Made by a program: the position numbers and the translations under genes. 64,000 nt of DNA from Bin87 sp965203855 (GTDB lineage Bacteria; Chloroflexota; Dehalococcoidia; Lucifugimonadales; UBA3495): contig CBDBDN010000008.1 of assembly GCA_965203855.1 (NCBI GenBank), forward strand, positions 372,001-436,000. The letters run 5' to 3'. The notes beneath the pieces are model-generated. The model ran no database searches and was not told where the DNA came from. It saw only the letters and a program-made list of their open reading frames with translations. Shown in pieces: positions 42,359 through 50,317 of this stretch (position 1 is the stretch's first letter; each line of letters begins with the position of its first letter).

Positions 42359-44677
42359 CTAGTCCGCCTGCTCCGGCAGCCCGGCCAGACGGTTGGCGCG
42401 GCGGCGCGCGCTTTCCGGCAGGGCGTCCCGCCGTCTCCGCTGCTCCGCAAGGTATTCTACCATCTTGTCCGCTGCCGCCGCCTTGCATTCGCCGCAGAGC
42501 AGGGCGCCGGCGCGGCACCGGCGTTGCAGCTCCGCGTATTCCGCCGGGTCGGGCGTCGCATAAAAAGCGTGCAGGCCGGACACGGCGCAGATGCGCGGGT
42601 CGGGGTTGCCGCCCTGCCGCCGCTGTTCCGCCTGCGTCCGCCGCCCGCCGGTATAAGCCCGGCTGATGCGCCGGCGCACCGCATCGGCATCGGCATCGTA
42701 AGCGATGCTGCCTTGCGGCACCCGCCCGGTCATCGCTTCCACGGCGCTGCCCGTATCCGGGTCGCGATAAGTAGCCAGGCTGCGTACCATCCGCACATAC
42801 AGCGCGGACGGCTTGATGAAGCCGAATTTTTCGGACACATTGCGCGCCATTCGCACATACACATCGCCGCCGATGCCGTCAATTACCAGCGTCCGACCGG
42901 GGCCACCGTATTCCGGCTGCTGCTGGTGCAGAACATCGGCCAGGCGGAGCAGCGGCAAAAAAGTGGCGGTGGCGCTGTCGCGCAGACGCAGGCCCAGCGC
43001 CGAGTTCAGCACGCTCAGCGGAATAGCATCCCCCAACGCCAGAGCCGTTTCCATAATCGCCGGGCGGTCAACCCGATGCCAGGCGTCAGTGCGGCTCAAA
43101 TCCAGGCCGGACGCCGCCATGGTAAGCAAACGGTCGCGCATCGCCCGTCGGGAATCGGCGGCGGCGCTTCTGCCATCCCGAAAGTCGTCCCGAAAACCGA
43201 TTGCCACTTGCGTCCCCAGCGACTGAAAATAGCGCAGCAGATTGGCAACGGCGCCATGCCCCAGATGCATCGGGCCGGCGGCGCTCATAGTGGCAATGAC
43301 CTTCCCGGGCGGTTTGCCGCTTTCCCCGCCAGTACGGTCCGGCAGAAACAGGCCTTGCAGAAACAGGTCCGCATCCCGGCTGCCGACAATCTGCCCGGTT
43401 GCCATGTAAGGATGCGGCGTATCAAACCATTGCAGAAAATGGCGGCGCTGTTCCGGGTAGGCTTCGTTAAGCCCGGTAATCCGCAGTTCCTTGATTAGCT
43501 CGTTCTCCCGGGCCAGCGGCTGATCTCCGGTGCGGATCACCAACGACGGGATGGCAATATCCGCTTCCTCTGCGCTGGTTGCGGGGGCGTCGGCGTCCAG
43601 AATTTGCCCGTGCCGGCGGCTGAGCTGCTGGGCGATGTCGTTGAGAGTGCGTTCCTGCACGGCGCGGGCATTGGACAAAAGCAGTCGCGCAATATCCTCC
43701 GCAGTTTCCGCTGACAATCCCAGCTGCCGGGAGCGCCGCCGCGCGCTGACGAACAGGTTCTCCTCAACGGCCGGCTTGTGGATGGTATCGCTTTCCAGGT
43801 ATTTTTCGACGGCTACCCGGCGCGAGGCTTCAATGCGGTCGTGCGTCAGTTGCAGGATACCGTCGTGGCTGGCGGCGATGACGGCCCGCTGCTGTTCCCG
43901 GTACTCCGCATAAGGCAAGCCGGGCGCCGGCATCTCCGATTTGACCTGCGCCGGATCCTCTCCCGCCAGCAGCCGCGCCACGCCTTGACGCACCGCATCC
44001 ACTTCCGCCAGCCGCCGCCAGTCGGGCGGCGCCAGGACGCGGCCCGGGCCGTCCAGAAACGCTGCCAGCTGCGGCAGCCGTATCCGGTAAATCTCAACTG
44101 CCGCCGGCATCGTCAGCCGTTGGTCCAGCAGCAGCGCCGGTATCAGGCATTCTTGGCGGTATGTGGATCGGTAATTATCACGTTCCTGCCCGGACTCCGG
44201 CATCCCGCCTAACCAGTCGCTGTGCCGCGCGCTGTCGGATAAATCCAGCAGGGCGGCGTGCCACAGCAGATAAGCCGCAGTTCTGGCAGGATTGCCGTCC
44301 CCGGCCGCCGGCGCCGGAGCCGTTTCCGGCAAATGCCGTCCAGTAGTCAGGATGGCGTCAGTAACGGCGTCAATGAAAGCTTCAGGAGCCGCCGCGCCGC
44401 GCAGCCAGGCCCCGGCAATGGCGGCTGATTCAGCAAAACGCCGGGTGTCATCGCCGGCCCCGGACCGCAGAAAAAGCGCTGCGGTGTTGAGTAGGGCCGG
44501 GTCGACGGAGTTGCCCGGTACGGCATCCGGCGGTTCCGCGTCCAGTAATTCGGTAGCCGTTGCTGCGATGCGGCGGGCGGCGTCAAGCGTCCGGTAGGCG
44601 CGCCGCTCCGCATAAATGGCCGGCAATGCCGCCGCCAGCCGGTGGGCATCGGGCGTATAAGACAGCGCAGCAGCCAT
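42359..44677 (-). CDS. Fusion protein: helical N-terminal part, chorismate-mutase-like domain, archaeal-type TrpRS-like domain
   Basis: About 772 residues. From about residue 410 it resembles archaeal/eukaryal TrpRS: GKVIATMSAAGPMHLGHGAV (HxGH near 470), DGIGGDVYVRMARNVSEKFG, SRAYTGGRRTQAEQRRQGG and the tail CRAGALLCGECK. The KMSKS loop is replaced by AMTGRVPQGSIAY (about 645), so aminoacylation is doubtful. Residues about 290-365 have the AroQ chorismate-mutase pattern (HDRIEASRRVAVEKYLESDT, IHKPAVEENLFVSARRRSRQ, GLSAETAEDIARLLLSNARA). The first 250 residues are helical and vaguely like a degenerate HD domain. I chose ATG 44677 because a TATAAT (minus strand, 44714-44719) lies upstream. It precedes trpS by 30 bases. 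Possible roles: tryptophan sensing, or a small-molecule ligase. Confidence 0.75.
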   Translation of the reverse strand: MAAALSYTPDAHRLAAALPAIYAERRAYRTLDAARRIAATATELLDAEPPDAVPGNSVDPALLNTAALFLRSGAGDDTRRFAESAAIAGAWLRGAAAPEAFIDAVTDAILTTGRHLPETAPAPAAGDGNPARTAAYLLWHAALLDLSDSARHSDWLGGMPESGQERDNYRSTYRQECLIPALLLDQRLTMPAAVEIYRIRLPQLAAFLDGPGRVLAPPDWRRLAEVDAVRQGVARLLAGEDPAQVKSEMPAPGLPYAEYREQQRAVIAASHDGILQLTHDRIEASRRVAVEKYLESDTIHKPAVEENLFVSARRRSRQLGLSAETAEDIARLLLSNARAVQERTLNDIAQQLSRRHGQILDADAPATSAEEADIAIPSLVIRTGDQPLARENELIKELRITGLNEAYPEQRRHFLQWFDTPHPYMATGQIVGSRDADLFLQGLFLPDRTGGESGKPPGKVIATMSAAGPMHLGHGAVANLLRYFQSLGTQVAIGFRDDFRDGRSAAADSRRAMRDRLLTMAASGLDLSRTDAWHRVDRPAIMETALALGDAIPLSVLNSALGLRLRDSATATFLPLLRLADVLHQQQPEYGGPGRTLVIDGIGGDVYVRMARNVSEKFGFIKPSALYVRMVRSLATYRDPDTGSAVEAMTGRVPQGSIAYDADADAVRRRISRAYTGGRRTQAEQRRQGGNPDPRICAVSGLHAFYATPDPAEYAELQRRCRAGALLCGECKAAAADKMVEYLAEQRRRRDALPESARRRANRLAGLPEQAD

Positions 44678-44713
44678 TGCAGAAACCGCGAAACCAGCCG
44701 GGATGACGGCGAT

Positions 44714-44719
44714 ATTATA
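44714..44719 (-). promoter_or_regulatory. -10 element of the TrpRS-like/trpS operon
   Basis: TATAAT on the minus strand, about 36 bases before the chosen start at 44677 and between that start and the two tRNA genes. It supports the downstream start codon over the one at 44761. No clear -35. Confidence 0.5.
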
Positions 44720-44782
44720 CCGGCGCAAAGGGCCTGGCCCGCGCATCCGGGCCGCCGCCATTGCTCTTGCTGCCGGTAGTGG

Positions 44783-44855
44783 TACCCCTGGAGGGACTCG
44801 AACCCCCGCCGCGCGACTTAGGACGCCGCCGCTCTGTCCACTGAGCTACAGGGGC
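44783..44855 (-). tRNA. tRNA-Arg (anticodon CCT)
   Basis: The complement folds as a full cloverleaf: acceptor GCCCCTG/CAGGGGT, D stem GCTC/GAGC, anticodon stem GCGGC/GTCGC with loop GTCCTAA (anticodon CCT), T stem with TTCGAGT. CCA is encoded just beyond (44780-44782). It reads AGG codons, a minor codon in such GC-rich genes. Confidence 0.93.
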
Positions 44856-44870
44856 TGGCAGTAAAAATGG

Positions 44871-44943
44871 TGGAGATAGCGGGGCTCGAACCCGCAACCT
44901 CGGCATTGCGAACGCCGCGCTCTCCCAGTTGAGCTATATCCCC
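44871..44943 (-). tRNA. tRNA-Ala (anticodon CGC)
   Basis: A full cloverleaf on the minus strand: acceptor GGGGATA/TATCTCC with the G3-U70 pair that marks alanine tRNAs, D stem GCTC/GAGC, anticodon loop TTCGCAA (CGC), T loop TTCGAGC. CCA is encoded (44868-44870). It lies 15 bases upstream of the arginine tRNA, so the two are probably one transcript. Confidence 0.95.
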
Positions 44944-45070
44944 ACGCTGTCCGCCGCCGCGGGCCGTCGCAACGGCCGCAACGGCGACATATCTATCGTA
45001 GCCAACAATGGCGGGCGATGTCAAGAAACCGGCGGCAGACTGCGCGGATTCGCCGTCGTTCCGTCTCCCG

Positions 45071-45919
45071 TTATACATCCCGGGCAATCGGAGCGCCGAC
45101 GATGCTGCCCCATTCCGTCCAGGAACCGTCGTAATTGCGGACATTTTCGTAGCCCAGCAGCTGGCTCAGTACAAACCAGGTATGCGACGACCGTTCTCCG
45201 ATGCGGCAGTATGCAATCGTTTCCCGCCCGCCGTCCACGCCTTTGGCGCCGTACAGCTGGCTCAACTCGTCAGCCGACTTGAAAGTGCCATCCTCGTTGA
45301 CCGCTTGCCCCCAAGGTACATTCGCGGCGCCGGGAATATGGCCGTTGCGCTGCGAACCCTCTTGCGGCAGGTTCGGCGGAGCATTCAGCGCGCCGGAAAA
45401 CTCGTCGGGCGACCGGACATCTACCAGCGCGTGAGAGCCGCTCTGCACCGCTTGCAGCACGTAGTCGCGCAGTGCGCGCAGTTCCCCGTTTTCCGCCGTA
45501 ATGCGATATTCGGCTGCCGGATACGCCGGTACATCGGTAGTTACGGGGCGGTTCTCCGCCAGCCAGAGCGCCCGGCCGCCGTTCATCAGCCGCACATCGG
45601 CATGGCCGTAGTACTTCAGCTGCCAGAAAGCCCACGCCGCAAACCAGTTGTTGTTGTCGCCGTAAAGAATGATGGTAGTCTCCGGCGCAATGCCCGCGCC
45701 GCCCAGCAGCGTTTCCATCTCGTCCCGCGCCACGATGTCCCGAGCTACATTCTGCTGGAGCTGACTCTGCCAGTTCCAGGTTACCGCGCCGGCGATGTGG
45801 CCCTGCTCGTAAGCGGAAGTGTCAACGTCCACTTCCACCAGGCGAATGTTAGCGTCGCCGCCGTGCTCGGCAACCCACTGCGTACTGACCAGAGCCTCAG
45901 GATGCGCGTATTCTGCCAT
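45071..45919 (-). CDS. Thiosulfate/3-mercaptopyruvate sulfurtransferase (tandem rhodanese)
   Basis: A 282-residue enzyme with two rhodanese domains. The first, inactive one covers residues 1-130 (NIRLVEVDVDTSAYEQGHIA, LYGDNNNWFAAWAFWQLKYY); the second carries the catalytic loop AYCRIGERSSH with the nucleophile near residue 238. CRIGERS is the thiosulfate-sulfurtransferase form rather than the CGSGVTA form of mercaptopyruvate enzymes. It moves sulfane sulfur from thiosulfate to cyanide or another thiol. Its presence near a possible thiocyanate hydrolase gives a loose link through cyanide/thiocyanate chemistry. Confidence 0.92.
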   Translation of the reverse strand: MAEYAHPEALVSTQWVAEHGGDANIRLVEVDVDTSAYEQGHIAGAVTWNWQSQLQQNVARDIVARDEMETLLGGAGIAPETTIILYGDNNNWFAAWAFWQLKYYGHADVRLMNGGRALWLAENRPVTTDVPAYPAAEYRITAENGELRALRDYVLQAVQSGSHALVDVRSPDEFSGALNAPPNLPQEGSQRNGHIPGAANVPWGQAVNEDGTFKSADELSQLYGAKGVDGGRETIAYCRIGERSSHTWFVLSQLLGYENVRNYDGSWTEWGSIVGAPIARDV

Positions 45920-46323
45920 AATTCACACCTCATTGCCGATTTGCCGCCGTCAAACGGTTTTCAACTTACGCCGCCGCCGGGCGTTGTGCCGCGCCCGCGC
46001 CGAAGCGCCACAATTATACACTACGGCGCAATAGACGGAATGCCCCCAATAGGAAATCAACGCTGGCGGCAGCCGGGCGGCCGGGTCTGCGCTGCCGCCC
46101 TAGGCAGCGCAGCCGGGAGAGTGCGGCGCGCCCCTTTTTTGACCTGCCGGCTTACCGCCGGCGGCGTTGCGCCAATACTGCGGGCGATGGCGCTTTGGGA
46201 GATGCCCTCCCCGTGCGGCGGCAGGGCCGGTTCCGGTCGGAAGCGCTGGGCCGGGTGAAGCCTCCGGGATGGGGATAATTCGGCTGTAACCGCATTGGCA
46301 GTTTATGTAAAGAATACTGGGGG
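45920..46323. promoter_or_regulatory. Intergenic region with rhodanese promoter
   Basis: A 404-base region without a gene. On the minus strand TATAAT (46013-46018) lies about 94 bases upstream of the rhodanese start and is its likely -10 element. I see nothing else of note. Confidence 0.4.
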
Positions 46324-46857
46324 TTAGGCGCGGGGCGGGGGCGGGGCGGGATGGGCTGCGGGGAAGCCTTGTCCGCACTGGGGGCAAATCGCATCGCCGC
46401 GGTATTCGCGATCGCGGCGGTGCATTGTTTTCCATTCGCGCTGCGTAGTGCTGATAAACCAGGGGACCAGCAGCCAAAGGAACAGGATAATGGCGATGAT
46501 GGTAAGGGCATTGCTGACGGCCCGGGGTACGGGGAGGTCGTCGATCCAGAGGGCGGCGCCGATGATTTTTCGGTCCAGCCATGGTTCCGGTTTGGGGGGA
46601 ATATCGGGGAGGGGCTCGTTGAAGTCAAGTCCGGCCGCTTTGGCCTGCTGCATCCGGTCAAACCATTGCATTGCCAGTTCCTCAAACTGGCGTTCCCGCT
46701 GCGCTTTTTCCTCCGCTTCGGCTTCGGGGCGGTAGTGTTCGTCAAGGTATTCCTGGCGGGCGCGCATTGCGGTGCCGGGCAGGAATAGGGACACTGCCGG
46801 ATTGAGCATTCCGTTGCGGGCGATGTGCCGCTGGCGGCATTGCGGGTGCATGGGCAT
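46324..46857 (-). CDS. Membrane protein with C-terminal zinc-ribbon-like CxxC, function unknown
   Basis: A 177-residue protein with one strong transmembrane segment (ALTIIAIILFLWLLVPWFI) flanked by a long acidic, coiled-coil-like N-terminal part (EEKAQRERQFEELAMQWFDR) and a short basic tail with CPQCGQGF. LDFNEPLPDIPPKPEPW in the middle resembles the tail LPFDEPQPG of the small membrane protein at 63456. No family recognised. The CxxC tail has only one pair of cysteines, so it may pair with another chain. The start is not certain; ATGs at 46857 and 46851 are equivalent. Confidence 0.55.
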   Translation of the reverse strand: MPMHPQCRQRHIARNGMLNPAVSLFLPGTAMRARQEYLDEHYRPEAEAEEKAQRERQFEELAMQWFDRMQQAKAAGLDFNEPLPDIPPKPEPWLDRKIIGAALWIDDLPVPRAVSNALTIIAIILFLWLLVPWFISTTQREWKTMHRRDREYRGDAICPQCGQGFPAAHPAPPPPRA

Positions 46858-46875
46858 TTTGGGGCGTTTCCTTTG

Positions 46876-46960
46876 GATGGCGCGGTATTGGCGATGGCGC
46901 AGTATTGGCGATGGCGCAGTATTGGCGATGGCGCGGTATTAGCGATGGCGCGATACAGGC
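46876..46960 (+). repeat. 17-bp tandem repeat
   Basis: Five copies of GATGGCGCAGTATTGGC (with G/A and T/A variants) lie between trpA and the membrane-protein gene. They form the upstream region of the latter (minus strand). Confidence 0.85.
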
Positions 46961-46982
46961 ATGGATAGGGGGCGGCGTTTGG

Positions 46983-47789
46983 TTAGGCGCGTCCAGCGAG
47001 TTGGGCGACGAGGGCGGCGCCGCGTTCTGCGGCACCCTGGTGGATGCCGTTGGCCAGGGCACGGACCAGGGCGCTACCGACGACGGCGGCGTCGGCGCGG
47101 CGGCCTACCTCCAGGACGTGTTCACGGTTGGAGATGCCGAAACCGACGGCGATGGGGAGGTCGGTGCGCTGGCGCACGCGTTCTACCAGGTCCAGGCCGC
47201 GCGGCGACACTGTGGAACGGGCGCCGGTAACGCCGGTAACGCTGGTGCAGTACACAAATCCGCCGCCGATGCGGGTTGACCGGGCGATGCTGTCATCGGT
47301 ACTGGTTGGCGCCAGCAGCGGAATTAGATTGACGCTGCGGGAGGCGAGGCAAGCGGCGAGGGGTTCGGCTTCGGTATGGGGCAAATCTACTATAATCAGG
47401 CCGTCCACGGCGGCGGCGGCGCAGGCGGCGGCGAACTGCTCCATCCCGTAGGACATTATGGTGTTGTAGTAGCCCATCAGAATCAGCGGAGTGGCGCCGA
47501 TTTGAGGGCGAAGGGCGGCGGCGGTATCCAGGCAGTCCTGGGGCGTGATGCCGTTTTGCAGGGCGATGTAGCTGGATTCCTGTATGACGGGGCCGTCGCC
47601 CATGGGGTCGCTGAAAGGGATGCCGAGTTCGATGATGTCGGCGCCGGCGGCGGCCAGGCGGGGAACCGCATCCAGCGCGGCGTCCCGGTAGGGATGGCCG
47701 ACCGTCATAAAGACGGCGAGTCCGGGGCGGTTTTGAGCCCGGACGGCGGCGAATGTTTGGGCGATGCGGTCGGTGGGCGGGGGGGGCAT
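46983..47789 (-). CDS. trpA: Tryptophan synthase alpha chain
   Basis: Cleaves indole-3-glycerol phosphate to indole and glyceraldehyde 3-phosphate. Family motifs: LAVFMTVGHPYRDAALDAVP, the catalytic Glu in ADIIELGIPFSDPMGDGPVI, the loop PLILMGYYNTIMSYG, catalytic Asp in GLIIVDLPHTEAEPL, and YCTSVTGVTGARSTVSPRGL. At 268 residues it is standard. No trpB or other trp genes are adjacent, which is unusual, but trpS and the chorismate-mutase/TrpRS-like gene lie within 6 kb on the same strand. Confidence 0.96.
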   Translation of the reverse strand: MPPPPTDRIAQTFAAVRAQNRPGLAVFMTVGHPYRDAALDAVPRLAAAGADIIELGIPFSDPMGDGPVIQESSYIALQNGITPQDCLDTAAALRPQIGATPLILMGYYNTIMSYGMEQFAAACAAAAVDGLIIVDLPHTEAEPLAACLASRSVNLIPLLAPTSTDDSIARSTRIGGGFVYCTSVTGVTGARSTVSPRGLDLVERVRQRTDLPIAVGFGISNREHVLEVGRRADAAVVGSALVRALANGIHQGAAERGAALVAQLAGRA

Positions 47790-48661
47790 AGGGCGTACTC
47801 ACGATAGGACGATGACGGATGCGCCCGATTGGGGCGGCGGGATACGGGGTAAATGTATCTTACTGCATCGCCGGTGTCCAGAAAATGGCGGCCCTGATGC
47901 TGGCCCTCTGCGCTGGGGGAGCGCGGATGATGGCATGGATGGAGGGGATGATGGGGATTTTGGGGCTTCGGGGGACTACACCGATAGACAGGATGGACGG
48001 GATTTTGGGGCCTCCTTGGGGGATTGGGGGTTGGCGTCGGGTTGCGATGTCGGGTTGTCGGGTTGGGGGCGTCGGGTTCAAGGTGGTCGGGTGCGTTGGG
48101 GTTTTGGGATTGGATTGGGTTGGTGATTTCAGTCTGCCAGGGTTTGCGGTCGCTTATCAGCCCTACGGCCGGAGGTTTTGCGCGTTGCTTTTCACGAGGC
48201 TGGCTTTTCGTCCGAGGACGGGGCGCTACGTCTGGCGCCTTGGCAGGACCCGACTCCTTCGGTTAGTTTGACCGTGGGCGAGTAGGGAACGCCGGTGCGA
48301 CTTGGGTTGCTGATTGGCCGTGAACGACCGGTCTTTTTGAGGGACTGGCTCCTGGCAGGCTGGATGGGTGCCGTTTTGAGGCGGCGTTGCGGTGGTGGAT
48401 TGGAGAATTCTTACCCGACAAGGGGATGGTAACAGCGAACTGGAGTTCTTGTCAATGGGGTTGGAGGTCGGTTTTTTACACCGATGGACAGGATGGATGG
48501 GATGGGGTTTTTATGGCATGGATGGAGGGGATGAATGGGGATTTTGGATTTTCGGGGGTTGGATTCCGGCTTGCGCCGGAATGACGGTTGGGGGGCTGGA
48601 ATGATGGTTTAGGGGGATGGAATGATGGTTGGGGGGGGCGGGATGATGGTTTGGGGGGGCG
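47790..48661. repeat. Gene-free region with interspersed repeats and an unexplained structured stretch
   Basis: No gene is supported here. A broken copy of the G-rich repeat spans about 47927-48020 and a full copy lies at 48478-48588 (CCGATGGACAGGATGGATGG to GCGCCGGAATGACGG), followed by short GGAATGATGG units. Between them, 48130-48460 is different in character: it lacks the repeat motifs, contains several small hairpins (for example around CCGACTCCTTCGG and CGTCCGAGGACG), and may encode an RNA or be a remnant. I could not match it to a known RNA. Confidence 0.45.
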
Positions 48662-49453
48662 TTAGTTGCCGGGCTGTAACAGGACTGTGGTTAAGGCCAG
48701 GGTGTTTTGGGCCAGGTGAAAGAAGACGCCGGGCCAGATTGATTTGGTGTAGTGATACAATCCGCCCAGGAGGAGGCCGATTACGAAAATTGGCAGCAGG
48801 TTGGGCAAGCTGAAGTGCAGCGCGGCGAACACCGCCGCCGATGCGGGCAGCCCGATGGCAAATCCGCAACGGTTGACCAGCCCCGACATTACGAAACCGC
48901 GGAAAAAGATTTCCTCGGCCAAGGGCGTCCATAGCGCCAGCGCGATAAAGCTGAATAGGACCAAGCGGCCCGGGAGCAGGATGCCGGCGGGCGGCGGCTC
49001 CGGGAGCAGCATTTCCCATCCGAAAAGGGTTACCGCTTGCACATAGAGCCATGAGAATCCGATGCTGCCGGCCATGGCCGCAAGAGTAGCGACAACTGTG
49101 AAGGGCAGCGGCCGGCTGCTGTTAGCGAGTCCAATCAGCCGGAATGACGGGCGTCGGGAGCGCAGCGCCAAGGCCCATACCAAAGCGACTTGAACTGCTC
49201 CCATCAGGACGGCGGATGCGGCGGTTAACAGCGGCAGCGGGATTGGCGTTGCCGTCAGCAGCGCAATCAGCAGGATCGGGGGCAGTAGCGCCAGCAAGGC
49301 GAGGAAGACGGGCCAGATGCCCCAATCGCCGGGCTGGCGCTGGGGATGCGGGGTTGCGGCGGGCCGGGTTTCGTCCGTCGGGCCGCAGTGGGGACAGGCG
49401 GCGCAACCGGAAGGAAGGGGGCTGCCGCAGCGGGCGCAGTAAGAGACGACCAT
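48662..49453 (-). CDS. CPBP-family intramembrane protease with N-terminal zinc ribbon
   Basis: A 263-residue membrane protein. The N-terminus has a zinc ribbon (YCARCGSPLPSGCAACPHCG), then seven or eight spans. The CPBP (type II CAAX protease-like) motifs are WTPLAEEIFFRGFVMSG (EExxxR), FAALHFSLPNLLPIF (FxxxH), and FFHLAQNTLAL (third His/Asn motif). Bacterial members process or protect against peptides, or have signalling roles; the substrate is unknown. It is monocistronic on the minus strand. Confidence 0.88.
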   Translation of the reverse strand: MVVSYCARCGSPLPSGCAACPHCGPTDETRPAATPHPQRQPGDWGIWPVFLALLALLPPILLIALLTATPIPLPLLTAASAVLMGAVQVALVWALALRSRRPSFRLIGLANSSRPLPFTVVATLAAMAGSIGFSWLYVQAVTLFGWEMLLPEPPPAGILLPGRLVLFSFIALALWTPLAEEIFFRGFVMSGLVNRCGFAIGLPASAAVFAALHFSLPNLLPIFVIGLLLGGLYHYTKSIWPGVFFHLAQNTLALTTVLLQPGN

Positions 49454-49600
49454 ACCTTAACTATACCAATCGGCTATGCTAATCGGGACGGTATAAGTCG
49501 GAGACGGGGTTTGCTATTTGCGGGGTATGTGGGGGTGATGGGCAACGGCGGCGTGGGGATGGGATTGCGTTCTATATTAGAGGGTATGTCCATATGCGCT

Positions 49601-49692
49601 GTCATTCCGGCGAAAGCCGGAATCCGGCGTCGTAATCCCTTGCTACGGTAATGGAGATGGCAACCATAGATTCCGGCTTTCGCCGGAATGAC
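49601..49692 (+). repeat. 92-bp palindrome-ended element, copy B
   Basis: Same length as copies A and D, with identical 20-base hairpin arms in inverted orientation. The interior reads GGCGTCGTAATCCCTTGCTA then CGGTAATGGAGATGGCAACC and ATAGA. Directly joined on the right to a 13-copy array of its terminal sequence. Confidence 0.8.
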
Positions 49693-49940
49693 GGTATGGG
49701 GCCGGAATGACGGTATGGGGGTTGGAATGACGGTATGGGGGCCGGAATGACGGTATGGGGGTTGGAATGACGGTATGGGGGCCGGAATGACGGTATGGGG
49801 GTTGGAATGACGGTATGGGGGCCGGAATGACGGTATGGGGGCCGGAATGACGGTATGGGGCCGGAATGACGGTATGGGGGCCGGAATAACGGCATAGGGG
49901 CCGGAATGATGGTATGGGGCCGGAATGACGGTATGGGTTT
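49686..49940 (+). repeat. 20-bp tandem array grown from the end of element B
   Basis: Thirteen copies of a 20-bp unit, GGAATGACGGTATGGGGGCC or the GTT variant of the last bases. The first unit is the right end of element B itself. Late units carry point changes (ATAACGGCATAGG, ATGATGG). There are no spacers. The rest of the 630-base gap between the protease and the GatC-like gene holds no other feature. Confidence 0.85.
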
Positions 49941-50083
49941 GGAAATGCTGACGGGCTGGCCTGGGGGATTTGCCAACTGCGCCGTCATAGGCCATAATGC
50001 GGGCGTGATTTATGGCACAATCAGCATTGCGCTGGCGTTGTCCTGGCGGATCTGGCGCTGGCGTGTGGCGAGGCTTTACTGGT

Positions 50084-50299
50084 ATGCCCAACGAAACTGA
50101 TGCGACGGCGCCGAGCGCGGGGTTTCTGCAAGCCGCTGCTGATGCCGGACTGGATACGGGCGATGCCGCCCGGATGCGCGACCTGGAACGGCGGGTAGCG
50201 CTGATGCGGCAAGGGTTGGGGCGTCTGCATGAAATACCCGTTGCCGGGGCGGAATCGCCGTCGGTGTTTGTGCCGTCCCGTTCCGCCGATGCTGCGTAA
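50084..50299 (+). CDS. GatC/AtzG-like small subunit
   Basis: A 71-residue protein directly before the amidase gene. GLDTGDAARMRDLERRVALM followed by RQGLGRLHEIPVAGAESPSV and FVP fits the helix-turn-helix plus tail of GatC-like proteins, which wrap around and stabilise GatA-type amidases (AtzG in the cyanuric acid pathway is a similar case). The ATG at 50084 begins the conserved part. The amidase ATG is 18 bases past its stop. The partner role is an inference from position and pattern. Confidence 0.65.
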   Translation: MPNETDATAPSAGFLQAAADAGLDTGDAARMRDLERRVALMRQGLGRLHEIPVAGAESPSVFVPSRSADAA

Positions 50300-50317
50300 G
50301 CGCCGCAGGTGAGCATT

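Noticed and set aside
48265..48330. Cobalamin riboswitch
   Set aside because: GGGAACGCCGGTGCGA resembles one conserved block, but the CCCGCxACTGT block, the upstream GGTGCC stem and the B12 box are not found in the right order, and no B12-related gene follows.
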